The notes beneath the pieces are model-generated. The model did no database searches. It was not told the DNA's origin and was given only the letters and a program-made list of their open reading frames with translations. This document shows positions 25,321-34,382 of a DNA stretch of 37,909 nt, piece after piece; the first letter of the stretch is position 1, and each line of letters opens with the position of its first letter. This stretch comes from an uncultured Verrucomicrobiota bacterium (GTDB taxonomy: Bacteria; Verrucomicrobiota; Verrucomicrobiia; Verrucomicrobiales; Akkermansiaceae): NCBI GenBank assembly GCA_937867415.1, contig CALMKO010000090.1:1-37909 (forward strand). The letters run 5' to 3'. The translations under genes and the position numbers were made by a program.

Positions 25321-26694
25321 TCATGGGCGTGAATAGGTGTGAAGCCACGAGGCGCGGATCATGAAGGCTTGCGGCAAGCCGGCCATCATTCCGTATAATA
25401 TTCCTAGCAGACGTTCCTGGAATGGATTGGATGTGAGGCTCTCGCTCAGGATGCAGCAGGTGGCGATGAGCGGCAGGAATGCCAACCATTGGTCGGGCCC
25501 GGGATCAGAGGCATTCGCACGCGCTGCCTTGAGGCTGAATGTGCCAACCCCTGCCAGGAGGGTCACATAACAGATGAAACCAATCACTCCATTCGAAAAA
25601 ATGCTATAGGTCCAGATCGAGTGCCCTGCGAACCAAATGTCGTCGAAATTGTCTTCTCCTTTCGGAATCACCAAGGTGATTTCCGGCAGATACGCGCGAT
25701 CCCAGTAATAGGAAGCCCCGATTCCACGCCCGTTGATGAAGTGGACGGGGTCAGACTTCAGGATCTTCGCCATTGCATCCGCCTCGGCGACCCGCGTGAG
25801 AAATGAGATGTCCTTGCTCAGATTCACCGTTGCGGCGTTGTGAAAGAGCCGCTCATTCCAGCGCTCGACCACGGTGGGCATGGTGATGGCCGCGACGATG
25901 ATTGCGAAAAGCGCGAGCGCGCCGACCGCCGCCACGGGTGCCATCCGTTTGAAGAAGCTCGAAAGCGGCAGCATCCCCCAGTGCACGCAGAGGAAAAAAC
26001 AAACCATGCTCGTGAGACCTCCTGCGACCATCGGGAAAATCAAGGAACGTGTAATGGTGATGAACACCCCGCCGAAGACCACCGCGCAGGCGATGAGTAA
26101 GCTCCAACTCCACCGCCCACGAAGCAGGATGGCGCAGGAGATCCAGGCGATGATCCAGTTGTTCGCTGGACTCATCACTTCGGTCCTCACGGTTTCGATG
26201 CTGACCTCTTTGAACAAAAATCCATGAATGATCCGCCAGACGACATTGATGCATCCCACCACCAATACCGGTGTCACGATGCGTGACGGACGGATGCCGA
26301 CACAACCGGCAATGTGCGAATTCATCATCGCGAACAGACAAAACACAAATGGCAGCGCCACCCGGATCGAGCGGCCCGGCTGCACGCCTTGCAGAACCGC
26401 ATTAGCGATCATGAATCCGACGAACAGCCCCCAAAACGTGATCAACCACGCACCAGGCCGGACGGTGAGGTGCCGCCAACCCAGCGCGACGATTCCCAGC
26501 GTGGAGGCCACGCAGGCCCCGAGAAAGAGGAGTTGGTCCACTCCCGAGCCGCCCGCTCCCTCCCGCGCAAGCGAGGCACGGTAGTCGAAGGCGAAGGAAA
26601 ACAGGAAGACCCAAAGCAAACGTTCCACCCATAACGCCTGCGGGGACTTGGGGATGCTCAGAAGGTCGGGGGGATCTGCGGAAGCGAGAATCAT
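25321..26694 (-). CDS. O-antigen polymerase/ligase-like membrane protein
   Basis: A 457-residue polytopic protein with about ten or more helices, typical of Wzy/WaaL-type polysaccharide polymerases or ligases; a long loop (MKILKSDPVHFINGRGIGAS through FDDIWFAGHSIW) lies in the second half, where this family has its large periplasmic loop with conserved His/Arg. The loop contains NGRGIGASYYWD and AGHSIWTYS. I favour the ATG at 26694 (MILASADPP), since residues before it look non-coding, though the frame runs to 26814. 186 bp separate its end from the epimerase-like start. The role, export polymerisation of a repeat unit, is inferred from topology and neighbours. Confidence 0.68.
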   Translation of the reverse strand: MILASADPPDLLSIPKSPQALWVERLLWVFLFSFAFDYRASLAREGAGGSGVDQLLFLGACVASTLGIVALGWRHLTVRPGAWLITFWGLFVGFMIANAVLQGVQPGRSIRVALPFVFCLFAMMNSHIAGCVGIRPSRIVTPVLVVGCINVVWRIIHGFLFKEVSIETVRTEVMSPANNWIIAWISCAILLRGRWSWSLLIACAVVFGGVFITITRSLIFPMVAGGLTSMVCFFLCVHWGMLPLSSFFKRMAPVAAVGALALFAIIVAAITMPTVVERWNERLFHNAATVNLSKDISFLTRVAEADAMAKILKSDPVHFINGRGIGASYYWDRAYLPEITLVIPKGEDNFDDIWFAGHSIWTYSIFSNGVIGFICYVTLLAGVGTFSLKAARANASDPGPDQWLAFLPLIATCCILSESLTSNPFQERLLGILYGMMAGLPQAFMIRASWLHTYSRP

Positions 26695-27003
26695 GGATGC
26701 AGCTGGGGACCTGGAGGTGTGTGATTTCGCAGTGTCCTTCGTTTCGGAAGCTAGATTGCCTGGATGAAAAAACCCGCAGCCCCGCGATCCTAGATACTCG
26801 CTGCAAGCTGTCAATCCGGTGAAGACTACGTGATCTCGTAGAAAGTCCGGTCACGCCGGCCCGCGGTCCGGATGGTGCCATTCAGGCGGCCTCGTCTTAG
26901 ATTGGCCTTGTTGCATGGCTTCAAATTTCCTATGCCACCAGCGGCGATGTTGAAATGGTTTCAAGGACAAGTGACGGTTGGGTTCAGGATCGTATTCCCG
27001 CGG
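26695..27003. other. Divergent intergenic region between polymerase-like and beta-helix genes
   Basis: About 309 bp hold the upstream regions of the two divergent genes. I see no clear promoter or RNA gene. A short dyad, CTACG-N6-CGTAG at 26826-26841, is present but too small to interpret. Upstream in-frame codons exist for both neighbours (to 26814 and from 26872), so their starts could be further out. Confidence 0.5.
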
Positions 27004-28581
27004 ATGAGACTCGGATACCTCTTCCTGATCCTTGCGGCTGCGCAAGTTTCACAGGCTGCGGATTATTTCATCGATTCTTCAAGTAGCGGAAATGACTCCC
27101 ACCCTGGAACCCGCAAGGACCGCCCGTGGCGGACGCTTTCCAAGGTGAACGATACCCGCTTTCTGCCCGGAGACCGGATCCTCTTCAAGCGCGGCGGCGT
27201 TTGGCAGGGCTTTCTCAGCGTGAACGATCCCGGAATCCCGGGCGCGCCAATCGTTTTCAGCAACTACGGTGAAACCTCCGCCGCGAAGCCCGCCATCGAT
27301 GCCCGGGGGGAGCACGTCGCGGCGGTCTTTGTGAAGCCGGAAGCCAGTCACTGCCGGATCGAGGGCCTGCGTCTCACCAATTGCCAGGACTCGATTTTCA
27401 CCGGGCCTGAAGCGCAGCGGTGCGGGATCCTGCTGGCATACAGCGACTCGGGCACCACAACGGGGATCCAACTGGTCGGGAATGAAATCTTCCACATCGA
27501 AGGGTATAGCAACAAGCCCGACACCATCCCACGGGGTGGGGTGGCCATGGACCCTAACCAACATCAATACGCCAATGCAGGGATCTATGTGAGAAGTTTT
27601 TCAACCAGCAAGCTGCTCATTGAGGGGAATGACATCCGGGACTCCACCTGCGCGGGTGTGATCGTCCAGGCGTTTGGCGGTAGGACCGGGCGTGGCTTTG
27701 AGACGCTGGTTCAGTATAACTCGATCTCTAACGTCGGAGCGGACGGCATCATCCTGATCAATCAAACGGCTCCCTTGATTCAATACAACTCATGCATCGG
27801 CGCCGGCAACAACAGCGGAAAATCCCCCCAGCTCGCTCCTGTCCTTGGTTCCAACGGCTCGGCAGTGGTGGGAATGTGGGCCAGGGGCTGCGATTCCGCG
27901 CTGTTTCAGTATAACTATTGCGAGGGCACCCGGAAAATCCAATACGACGGGCAAGCCTGGGACTTTGATCTGGATAACAAAGGCACCTTGATCTATCAGT
28001 TCAACTACAGCCGCGATAATGAAGGGGGCTTCCTGTTGAGTACTGGCAAGGAGCTCGACCTCACCAAAATCTGCCGCTATAATATCAGTGTCAATGATGG
28101 GGCGAAGCAAAACCTGGATGGACAGGGTTTTTTCAACCGCCATGCGGATTATCATAACAATGTGTTCTATCGGGATGACGGAAAAGGGTTTGAAATGGCT
28201 TCTTACGAGCCTCTCGCGGTGACAGGTGTCTTTTCTAACAATATTTTCTATCTCGGTGCTCCGGCTGCCGTGCCGACGGTTTACCAGGATGGCGGGCGGA
28301 TCTTCAGGAACAACCTGTTTTTCGGACACCAGCCTGCCAGCCCGGGTGAGCAGGCGCAGCTCGCGGATCCCCGGTTCCGGGCGGCCAGTTCCGCGGTGCG
28401 CTTCAAGCCCGCGGCCCATCCTTTCACCCGGGAAAGTTTCCGCAAGGCCCTTGCCGGATTCCAGGTCGATGAAAAGTCCCCCTGCATCGACAACGGTGCC
28501 TCGATTCCCTCGAATGGCACCGGGGATTTCTGGGGAAATCCTCTCGATGGGAGTCCCTCTAACATCGGCGCGCACGAATGA
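27004..28581 (+). CDS. Secreted right-handed parallel beta-helix protein
   Basis: A 525-residue exported protein. With the ATG at 27004 it has a clean signal peptide, MRLGYLFLILAAAQVSQA, cleaved before ADYF. It opens with DYFIDSSSSGNDSHPGTRKD and PWRTLSKVN, common in beta-helix proteins of Verrucomicrobiota and Bacteroidota, followed by repeated short strands with Asn-ladder-like turns (IQYNSCIG, FQYNYCEG, YQFNYSRD). Such proteins are often polysaccharide lyases or glycan-binding proteins; I see no certain catalytic motif. It is next to the polysaccharide genes, with the acyltransferase 49 bp downstream, so it may modify, degrade or bind the same polymer. Confidence 0.78.
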   Translation: MRLGYLFLILAAAQVSQAADYFIDSSSSGNDSHPGTRKDRPWRTLSKVNDTRFLPGDRILFKRGGVWQGFLSVNDPGIPGAPIVFSNYGETSAAKPAIDARGEHVAAVFVKPEASHCRIEGLRLTNCQDSIFTGPEAQRCGILLAYSDSGTTTGIQLVGNEIFHIEGYSNKPDTIPRGGVAMDPNQHQYANAGIYVRSFSTSKLLIEGNDIRDSTCAGVIVQAFGGRTGRGFETLVQYNSISNVGADGIILINQTAPLIQYNSCIGAGNNSGKSPQLAPVLGSNGSAVVGMWARGCDSALFQYNYCEGTRKIQYDGQAWDFDLDNKGTLIYQFNYSRDNEGGFLLSTGKELDLTKICRYNISVNDGAKQNLDGQGFFNRHADYHNNVFYRDDGKGFEMASYEPLAVTGVFSNNIFYLGAPAAVPTVYQDGGRIFRNNLFFGHQPASPGEQAQLADPRFRAASSAVRFKPAAHPFTRESFRKALAGFQVDEKSPCIDNGASIPSNGTGDFWGNPLDGSPSNIGAHE

Positions 28582-28630
28582 TCCGGGCCCGGTCTCATCC
28601 CCTTCACCTTACCATCCACCCCTACTGCCG

Positions 28631-29719
28631 ATGCCTGCCCATCCAGAAACTCCGCCCGCCGCGAGCGGGCCGACCGTGCGGAACGACTTCCTGGACCTGG
28701 TCAAAGGTTGGTTGATTTTCCTCGTGGTGTGCGGGCACTCGATCCAGTTCCTCGGGTTCCGGTCGGTTGCGTTCGATTCCAGCGCGGAGTATTATTTCGA
28801 TCCCCTTTACAAGCTGATCTATTCATTCCACATGGCCTTGTTCATCGGGATCAGCGGTTACTTCGCCTGGGGGGCGATCCAGAAACGTTCGTTCACGGGC
28901 TTTACGAAGGTGAGGGCGGTCCAGATCCTGGTTCCACTGGTGGTATGGTCGGTCATGCGCCACCTGGCAGGCCCTAGTGTGAAGGCTCTGTCCCATCTCG
29001 ACGCGCTGCCGTTGCTGGAGGCGTTTCGCGCCTTTCCGGTCTGGGATCTAGGACTCGAAATCTGGTTTTTATGGGCGGTGTTCATCAGTGGTTTCCTGGT
29101 TTCACTCTCACAATGTTTCGGACGTTGGCGGATGGCTGCGCTTGTGGCGGGTTTTGTGTTTCTGTTACTGCTGCCGCAGGGCGAGGTGATCAAGCTTTCC
29201 GCCTTTACCTACCCGTTTTTCGTGGGCGGCTATTGGATCGCGGAGAAGAAGCTGGCCAAGCTGCCTTCCATGCCCGTGCTGTTAGCTTCCTTGCTGCTGT
29301 GGTGTGTGACGTTGCTGCTTTGGCAACCCGCGACCTTCGTCTACGTCTCAGGCATGGAGTGGCGGGGGAATCTAACCAATCTTGGTGTGCGATACCTGGG
29401 AGGTATCACCGGATCGGTCGTCTTTCTAGCGGCGGTCTGGTGGCTTTCCATCAGATGGAAGCCCTCGCTGGTGATCCGCTGGGGCAGGGAGTCGCTGGCG
29501 ATCTATATCATCCAGACGTACTTGTTCTTCCCACTCATCGAGATGAATCACCTGCTGCGGGACTGGAGGTTTTTTGACATCACGGTGGCGCCGGTTTTCG
29601 CCGCTTTGGTCTGCTGTCTGGGGCTTGTGGTGGCTTGGGCGATCCGGAAGAATCGCTACGCTGCGGCGCTGCTGCTCGGTGTTCCCTTGCCCCTTGGAAA
29701 TCAGGCGCGGAGAATCTGA
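28631..29719 (+). CDS. Acyltransferase 3-family membrane protein
   Basis: A 362-residue membrane protein of about ten helices. The start RNDFLDLVKGWLIFLVVCGH places the catalytic-type His soon after the first helix, as in O-acetyltransferases such as OafA/NodX. SFHMALFIGISGYFAWGA and LVPLVVWSVM match the family. It likely adds acetyl or other acyl groups to exported glycans. It follows the beta-helix gene on the same strand. The open frame continues upstream to 28226 but the family start and the gap after the previous stop place the start at 28631. Its last 19 bp overlap the convergent glycosyltransferase gene. Confidence 0.83.
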   Translation: MPAHPETPPAASGPTVRNDFLDLVKGWLIFLVVCGHSIQFLGFRSVAFDSSAEYYFDPLYKLIYSFHMALFIGISGYFAWGAIQKRSFTGFTKVRAVQILVPLVVWSVMRHLAGPSVKALSHLDALPLLEAFRAFPVWDLGLEIWFLWAVFISGFLVSLSQCFGRWRMAALVAGFVFLLLLPQGEVIKLSAFTYPFFVGGYWIAEKKLAKLPSMPVLLASLLLWCVTLLLWQPATFVYVSGMEWRGNLTNLGVRYLGGITGSVVFLAAVWWLSIRWKPSLVIRWGRESLAIYIIQTYLFFPLIEMNHLLRDWRFFDITVAPVFAALVCCLGLVVAWAIRKNRYAAALLLGVPLPLGNQARRI

Positions 29720-30897
29720 TCGAAGACAGCGGCGGTTTTTTCCACCGGAAAGGTCGCTTCCGCATACGCGCGGGCATTCCGGGCGAGCTCGGCCCTGAGG
29801 GGGGCGGATCCGCGCAACTCGCCGGCTGCTGTCAGGAAGCCGGGGAGGTCGTTCGGCGCCACCGTCAGGCCGGCGCGGTGGTCGCGGGTGATGCGCGCAG
29901 CAAGATTTTCCAAGGGCATGGCGAGCAGCAGCGGGCGACCGGCGCAGAGGTAACTGAGGGTCTTCGAGGGAACCGAAAAAACGCCCGCTTCGGCTTCGAG
30001 GATGCCCACCAGCACATCGCCCGTCGCCAACACGGAAGGCAGGTCATGAAATGGCTGATAGGGCATGATGAGCAGATTGCCCAGCCCTGCGGCGGCGGAT
30101 TCCTTGCGCAGCCACTCGGCGCCGATCCCTTCCGAAACGATCAGGACCCGCACCGAGGGGTCGCCGGAGTGTTTCCGTGCCAGCTCTAACAGCATCGCGG
30201 GGTTGTGCTTCATGCCGATGGTGCCCGAGTAGAGATAGACGAACTTGTCGTGCAGCTCGTGCAGGCGTGACCAGGCGTTGTCCTTCGGGAGGATCGGGAT
30301 TTCCTCGATGAGCGCCCAGTTCGGGACGACTGCCACCTTGGCGGGATCGACCCCGAATTCCTTGGCGAGAATGGGGGTGAAGTCACCGGTGATGGCGATG
30401 ACCTTGGAGCTGCGTTGGAACTGGCGGCGGTCGAGGTGCCGGTACCAGGCGCCGATCCACGCGCCCGCGATCGGGATTTTCTTTCGGAGGATCTGATCCA
30501 CGGCGAGACTGTAGAAATCCTGCACCCAATAATAGAATCTGCCGCCGTGGGCGATCGCCGCTCGGGTGATGGGCTCCTGGGTCTCGGTGGGAGTGTTTCC
30601 AGACAGAACGGCGTCGGGCTTCCACTCGGTGATGAATTTGGCGACTTCCCTGCCGTAGCAAATCTCCATGCTCCGACGGCGGCGAAAGGAATACTTGTAG
30701 CGAACGTATTCCGGGTTCATCGGGATTTCGCGGAACTCGAGGGTGGGCGAGTCGTCGGCCTTCCGCGAGAGTTCGCCGCGCGGGGTTTGCAAGGAGCTTG
30801 CAAAGGCGTGCACGACCTGGTGCCCCCGTGCGGCCAAGGCGCGGCTCAAGGAGATCGGGAAGGCGTGGCCCGCGTAGTCATGAACAACGATTTTCAT
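29701..30897 (-). CDS. Family 4 glycosyltransferase (GT-B, WbuB-like)
   Basis: A 398-residue GT-B retaining glycosyltransferase. N-terminus MKIVVHDYAGHAFPISLSRA followed by LAARGHQVVHAF is the typical acceptor domain. The donor domain carries FVYLYSGTIGMKHNPAMLLE and the later region with GVFSVPSKTLSYLCAGRPLL, in which E/S and P contact the nucleotide sugar. It transfers a sugar for surface polysaccharide or lipid-linked oligosaccharide; donor unknown. Downstream end overlaps the acyltransferase gene by 19 bp; upstream, 106 bp reach pdxH, containing C8 and G7 runs without a clear signal. Confidence 0.9.
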   Translation of the reverse strand: MKIVVHDYAGHAFPISLSRALAARGHQVVHAFASSLQTPRGELSRKADDSPTLEFREIPMNPEYVRYKYSFRRRRSMEICYGREVAKFITEWKPDAVLSGNTPTETQEPITRAAIAHGGRFYYWVQDFYSLAVDQILRKKIPIAGAWIGAWYRHLDRRQFQRSSKVIAITGDFTPILAKEFGVDPAKVAVVPNWALIEEIPILPKDNAWSRLHELHDKFVYLYSGTIGMKHNPAMLLELARKHSGDPSVRVLIVSEGIGAEWLRKESAAAGLGNLLIMPYQPFHDLPSVLATGDVLVGILEAEAGVFSVPSKTLSYLCAGRPLLLAMPLENLAARITRDHRAGLTVAPNDLPGFLTAAGELRGSAPLRAELARNARAYAEATFPVEKTAAVFDQILRA

Positions 30898-31003
30898 AGA
30901 GAGGGGGAGGAAACCACCCGCGAAAGGTCGCAGGCGTGAGCCGTAAAGCTAGATCCCCCCCCAGCTCTGTCAACGCCGCTCCGTCACGCAAACAAGGGGG
31001 GGC

Positions 31004-31639
31004 TCAGGGAGATAGCCGCTCGATTTCCCATTGCCCGCCTGTTTTCCGATAGAGAAACCGGTCATGCAACCTCGCCGGGCCACCTTGCCAGAACTCGACG
31101 CTCTGGGGCACTATGCGGTAGCCACCCCAGAATGAAGGCAGGGGAATCTCGCCGTGGCCGAGTTTTTCGCGCACCTCCGCCAGCTTCTGCATCAGGAACT
31201 TCCGGGAGGTGATGACTTCGCTTTGGTTCGATACCCAGGCACCGATCTGGGACTCGCGCGGGCGGGAGGTGAAATACTTGAGCGACTCGGCGGTGCTGAT
31301 TTTTTCCACACTGCCTTGGATGATCACCTGGCGTTCCAAGGTGATCCATGGGAAAAGCAGGCTTACCCGTGGGTTCTCGGCCATCTGTCTGGCTTTCCGG
31401 CTGCTGTAGTTCGTGAAGAACACAAAGCCGCTGGAGTCGAAGTATTTCAAAAGCACGGTGCGCTGATAGGGCATCCCGGTCTCATCGACAGTGGCTAGGG
31501 TCATCGCGTTGGGTTCGTGCAGCTTCATTTCGGTGGCCTGGGCGAACCACTCGGAAAACTGGGCGACGGGGTCGCCATTCATGTCGGCGCGGGTGAGCCC
31601 GCGGGCGGAGTATTCTTTGCGGAAGTCGGCAAGATCCAT
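31004..31639 (-). CDS. pdxH: Pyridoxamine 5'-phosphate oxidase
   Basis: FMN-dependent oxidase making pyridoxal 5'-phosphate. The 211-residue length is normal. Motifs: NAMTLATVDETGMPYQRTVL, LKYFDSSGFVFFTNYSSRKA (FMN phosphate binding), FPWITLERQVIIQG, the SRPRESQIGAWVSNQSE stretch and the C-terminal FWQGGPARLHDRFLY. The start DLADFRKEYSARGL agrees with the family. It lies 64 bp after the tatD gene's end in the same direction, so it may share a transcript with lolA-like and tatD. Confidence 0.96.
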   Translation of the reverse strand: MDLADFRKEYSARGLTRADMNGDPVAQFSEWFAQATEMKLHEPNAMTLATVDETGMPYQRTVLLKYFDSSGFVFFTNYSSRKARQMAENPRVSLLFPWITLERQVIIQGSVEKISTAESLKYFTSRPRESQIGAWVSNQSEVITSRKFLMQKLAEVREKLGHGEIPLPSFWGGYRIVPQSVEFWQGGPARLHDRFLYRKTGGQWEIERLSP

Positions 31640-31703
31640 GAGCGACCCTTAATCCCTGGCGGACCGCCGCGCAAGAGCTGTAGCTTCGCCTGCCGGATTT
31701 CAC

Positions 31704-32495
31704 TCACCACCCGAAACATTCCCGGGCGTTCTGCCGGGTGATGTCGGCAAGCTTGGCGGCAGGAATCCCGAGCGCGGTGGCAAGGGCGGCCCCGACCGCG
31801 GGGAGGTTCGCCGGGTGATGGTGATCTCCGGGAAGCGGGTGGGTGATGAATTCCGGCGGTGGCAGCATGTCCGGGGCGTCGCTTTCCAACAAAATGCGAT
31901 CCAGAGGCAATGCCCGAAAGACCTCGAGGGTCGCGGATTTCCGAGCGTGCAGAAAATACCCGGAAAAGGAGAAATACGCACCCATGGGAAGCAATCTCCG
32001 CGCCGTCTCGATCGAGCCGCCAAAGGAATGGAGCAGGAATCGGCCGGGTGGGGGACTCTCGGCAAAACACCCGAACAAGGGCTCCCAGGCTTTCAGGCAG
32101 TGAATCGTGATCGGGCGGGCCATTTCCCGGGCCAGCCGGACTTGCTCCAAAAACACCGGGCGCTGGACTTCCAACGGCGGATTCGTGATCCATCGGTCCA
32201 AACCACACTCGCCGATGGAGGCTCGGGGATCATTCCGCAGCAGTTCCCGCAGTTTCTCAAAGCCCTCAGCCGTGGCCGTATGCGCCTTCCACGGGTGGAT
32301 GCCATACGCGGGGAGGATGAAATCAGGGTCACGAACCGCTAGGTTTGCAACCGCACTCCAGTCGTCCTGACAGGTGGCATTCACCACGCAGCGTGTGACG
32401 CCGCTGGCCTTCATGGCGGCAATCAACGGCACCGCATCTCCGAGCCGCTGGTCTTGAAGGTGGTTGTGCGCATCCGTCCAGCCGCTCATGTCCAT
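31704..32495 (-). CDS. tatD: TatD-family metal-dependent hydrolase (deoxyribonuclease type)
   Basis: A 263-residue TIM-barrel metallohydrolase. Metal motifs: DAHNHL near the start (His10, His12), IGECGLD, ITIHCLKAW, FLLHSFGG, and LLESDAPDM. These are the standard TatD set; members are 3'-5' DNA exonucleases or act in quality control. The ATG at 32495 lies 5 bp after the LolA-like stop, so the two are an operon; a second ATG at 32489 is possible. The open frame continues upstream only through the LolA-like gene. Function beyond nuclease class is not known. Confidence 0.88.
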   Translation of the reverse strand: MDMSGWTDAHNHLQDQRLGDAVPLIAAMKASGVTRCVVNATCQDDWSAVANLAVRDPDFILPAYGIHPWKAHTATAEGFEKLRELLRNDPRASIGECGLDRWITNPPLEVQRPVFLEQVRLAREMARPITIHCLKAWEPLFGCFAESPPPGRFLLHSFGGSIETARRLLPMGAYFSFSGYFLHARKSATLEVFRALPLDRILLESDAPDMLPPPEFITHPLPGDHHHPANLPAVGAALATALGIPAAKLADITRQNARECFGW

Positions 32496-32500
32496 CCGTT

Positions 32501-33220
32501 CTAACGGACTCCGCGTGGGGCCACCTTTTTTGGGGTGTCGAAGGTGACGTCGGTGATGGAAATACGCCGCCCCCCGTTGGCGGGGTCGCAGGTGGCGACT
32601 TGCATCTTCCGCAGCGTCCAGACGTTTTCCGCGACTTTCATGACGTCCTCCACCTCGAATTCCTTGATCAGCCCGCCCTTTTTGTCGTGACCGCGGATTC
32701 GCATGAAAGCACCGAACTTGGTGTGCACCCAGACATAGACGACCTCGTAGCGGCCATCCGCGCCGCGGGGCTTGTCGACCCGCAGTTTGTAACAATTCTG
32801 ACCGCCGACGTCTTCCTTGCCTTCCAGCACCGGATTCGGCCAATAGAAAAACCGTAGGGCCAGGTCCTCGTAGGTCAGGTCGGTGCCGGCGACGGGTTCC
32901 ACGATTTTCCCGGCGGGAAACTTCTGCATCTTGCCGTTGACGATCTCGGACAGGGCGAAGTTCTCATCGCCGATTTTCATGTGGAAGCCCCGCCATGGGG
33001 TGTTGTTCTCGCTGAACTGGAACTGGATGTCCTTGCCCTTGAGAAAAAGGGTGATGGGCACATTGGCGCCATTCTTGCGAAGATTGCCGCTGAGTCCCTC
33101 ATCCAGCTGGGTCAGCGTGGCGGAAATACGGGCTCCTTCGAGGATTTGCTGGGCGCTCGGCTCCTGGGCTTGGGCGCAGGCAACCAGCGCGGCCGCGACG
33201 ATCAATCGTTTGAAATTCAT
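32501..33220 (-). CDS. LolA-like outer-membrane lipoprotein-sorting protein
   Basis: A 239-residue exported protein. Signal peptide MNFKRLIVAAALVACAQAQE precedes a beta-rich domain. GLSGNLRKNGANVPITLFLK, MKIGDENFALSEIVNG, LTYEDLALRFFYWPN, KPRGADGRYEVVYVWVHT and the KKGGLIKEFEVEDVMKV region follow the COG2834 (outer membrane lipoprotein-sorting/LolA-like) layout seen in Verrucomicrobiota and others. It probably carries lipoproteins or lipids in the periplasm. It begins the operon with tatD. Start ATG at 33220 is supported by the signal peptide. Confidence 0.78.
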   Translation of the reverse strand: MNFKRLIVAAALVACAQAQEPSAQQILEGARISATLTQLDEGLSGNLRKNGANVPITLFLKGKDIQFQFSENNTPWRGFHMKIGDENFALSEIVNGKMQKFPAGKIVEPVAGTDLTYEDLALRFFYWPNPVLEGKEDVGGQNCYKLRVDKPRGADGRYEVVYVWVHTKFGAFMRIRGHDKKGGLIKEFEVEDVMKVAENVWTLRKMQVATCDPANGGRRISITDVTFDTPKKVAPRGVR

Positions 33221-33389
33221 GGGTGGAAGATGAGTGAATCGCCCGCTTCGACAAGCTTTGCATCAGATTCCTTCAAAAAAAGTTTAGGGAAATGGGTTTA
33301 TTTTAAAAATCCGGTTTTTTGGGGCTTGATGAACCGGATTCAGATGAATTGGATGGGCGTAAGGCGAAAGCCGTTGCAAATCCCTTTTT

Positions 33390-34382
33390 ATGAGTCTCCG
33401 CAAGCAACTAACTGAAATCCTTCCAACCCTTCTCCCTGGAAATCCGGCTGATGCGATCAAAGGAACCGAGCTGATTCGTTTGACCCGCCTCCAGTTGGTA
33501 GGGAACTACTCGGATGCATCGCTGCGCTACCATTTCTCGATCATGTCCTGCGATCCTGCGTCGCCGATCGCCAAGGTGGAGAAGGGCCAGGGCTACTACC
33601 GCCGTAGTAGTCCACTACCCGCGCTTTCAGGGGCCCAGGAACTGCTTGCGCTGACTCAAGGCAGACTCGACGACCTGACGCCTGCGGATCAGGACATGGT
33701 GGATGGCGCCATGCTGAGGATCCGCAAGTTCCGCGCGGTCGTCACCCGGTATTTTGAAATCAACGGCCGCTTTCCCTTCGCATTCCGGCAGGCTTTCGCC
33801 AAGGAGTCTCCTGTCAGCAACCTTTGGAAGTATCCGGAACTCGTGCTGGTCGACTGGGAGACCGGCGGAACGGCGGACGAGGAGATGACGCTCGATGAAT
33901 TGATGTTATCGTTCAAGCAGCGGCTGGGCATCCCACCCTTCCGCCTTCACGCGGCACGCCTGAGAATTCAGCCGTCCTTGCAGACGTATCGCGAGGATTT
34001 TTTCCAAACGCTCGCGGTGTCCATGTGGTCGCAAGGTGGAGAACTCATCTACGCGGCACCCATTGAAGACGAAGCACTTGCGGATAGCCTGCGGCGCCTC
34101 AGCGCGACCTTCGGCGTCGGGGTGACCTCCTTCGGCCTGACTCCCGAGGCGCTCGAGGAACTGCCACGCCCGGCGAATATTCTCAACGCCCACCCCCGCG
34201 AGACGGAGGCGATCATGGCCAAGCTCGACATCAACCGCATCTCCACACCACGCTCGCGCCCGCATCTCGACTGGGCGGCGCTCAGTGCGCTTCGCAATGA
34301 GTCGGAGGAGGCGGAAAAACTGGTCGCATGGCTCACGCGCTGCATTGATGAGCGCCGGGCGGAAGGTTACAAGGAAGAGTGA
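33390..34382 (+). CDS. Winged-helix protein with a degenerate PD-(D/E)XK-like nuclease domain (COG2958-like)
   Basis: A 330-residue protein. The N-terminus (1-72) looks like a winged helix. The rest follows the order I recall for COG2958 proteins, which join an HTH to a restriction-type nuclease fold: NLWKYPELVLVDWE (145-157, for NKWLYPDIVGME), then FRLHAARLRI (184-193, for the SFEVKLLI strand), REDFFQTLAVSMWSQGGELI (201-220), LADSLRRLSATFGVGVTSFG and a terminal LDWAALSALRNES. In this alignment the catalytic D-ExK positions are Glu150, Ala188 and Arg190, so the active site looks lost. The alignment is mine, made by eye. panE overlaps its stop. It is likely a DNA- or RNA-binding protein without nuclease activity; the function is unknown. 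Confidence 0.55.
   Translation: MSLRKQLTEILPTLLPGNPADAIKGTELIRLTRLQLVGNYSDASLRYHFSIMSCDPASPIAKVEKGQGYYRRSSPLPALSGAQELLALTQGRLDDLTPADQDMVDGAMLRIRKFRAVVTRYFEINGRFPFAFRQAFAKESPVSNLWKYPELVLVDWETGGTADEEMTLDELMLSFKQRLGIPPFRLHAARLRIQPSLQTYREDFFQTLAVSMWSQGGELIYAAPIEDEALADSLRRLSATFGVGVTSFGLTPEALEELPRPANILNAHPRETEAIMAKLDINRISTPRSRPHLDWAALSALRNESEEAEKLVAWLTRCIDERRAEGYKEE

Noticed and set aside
25212-25364. 50-codon plus-strand frame between the epimerase-like and polymerase-like genes (contains TPRSVKLIEELRMSIRVDSM)
   Set aside because: It overlaps the end of the polymerase gene, has no ribosome-binding site and no recognisable family; the overlap with an intergenic stretch makes chance more likely.
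30950-31001. C8 and G7 tracts that could form a hairpin before pdxH
   Set aside because: The arms are single-base runs with a loop of about 35 bases and no T-run, so a terminator or regulatory hairpin is not convincing.
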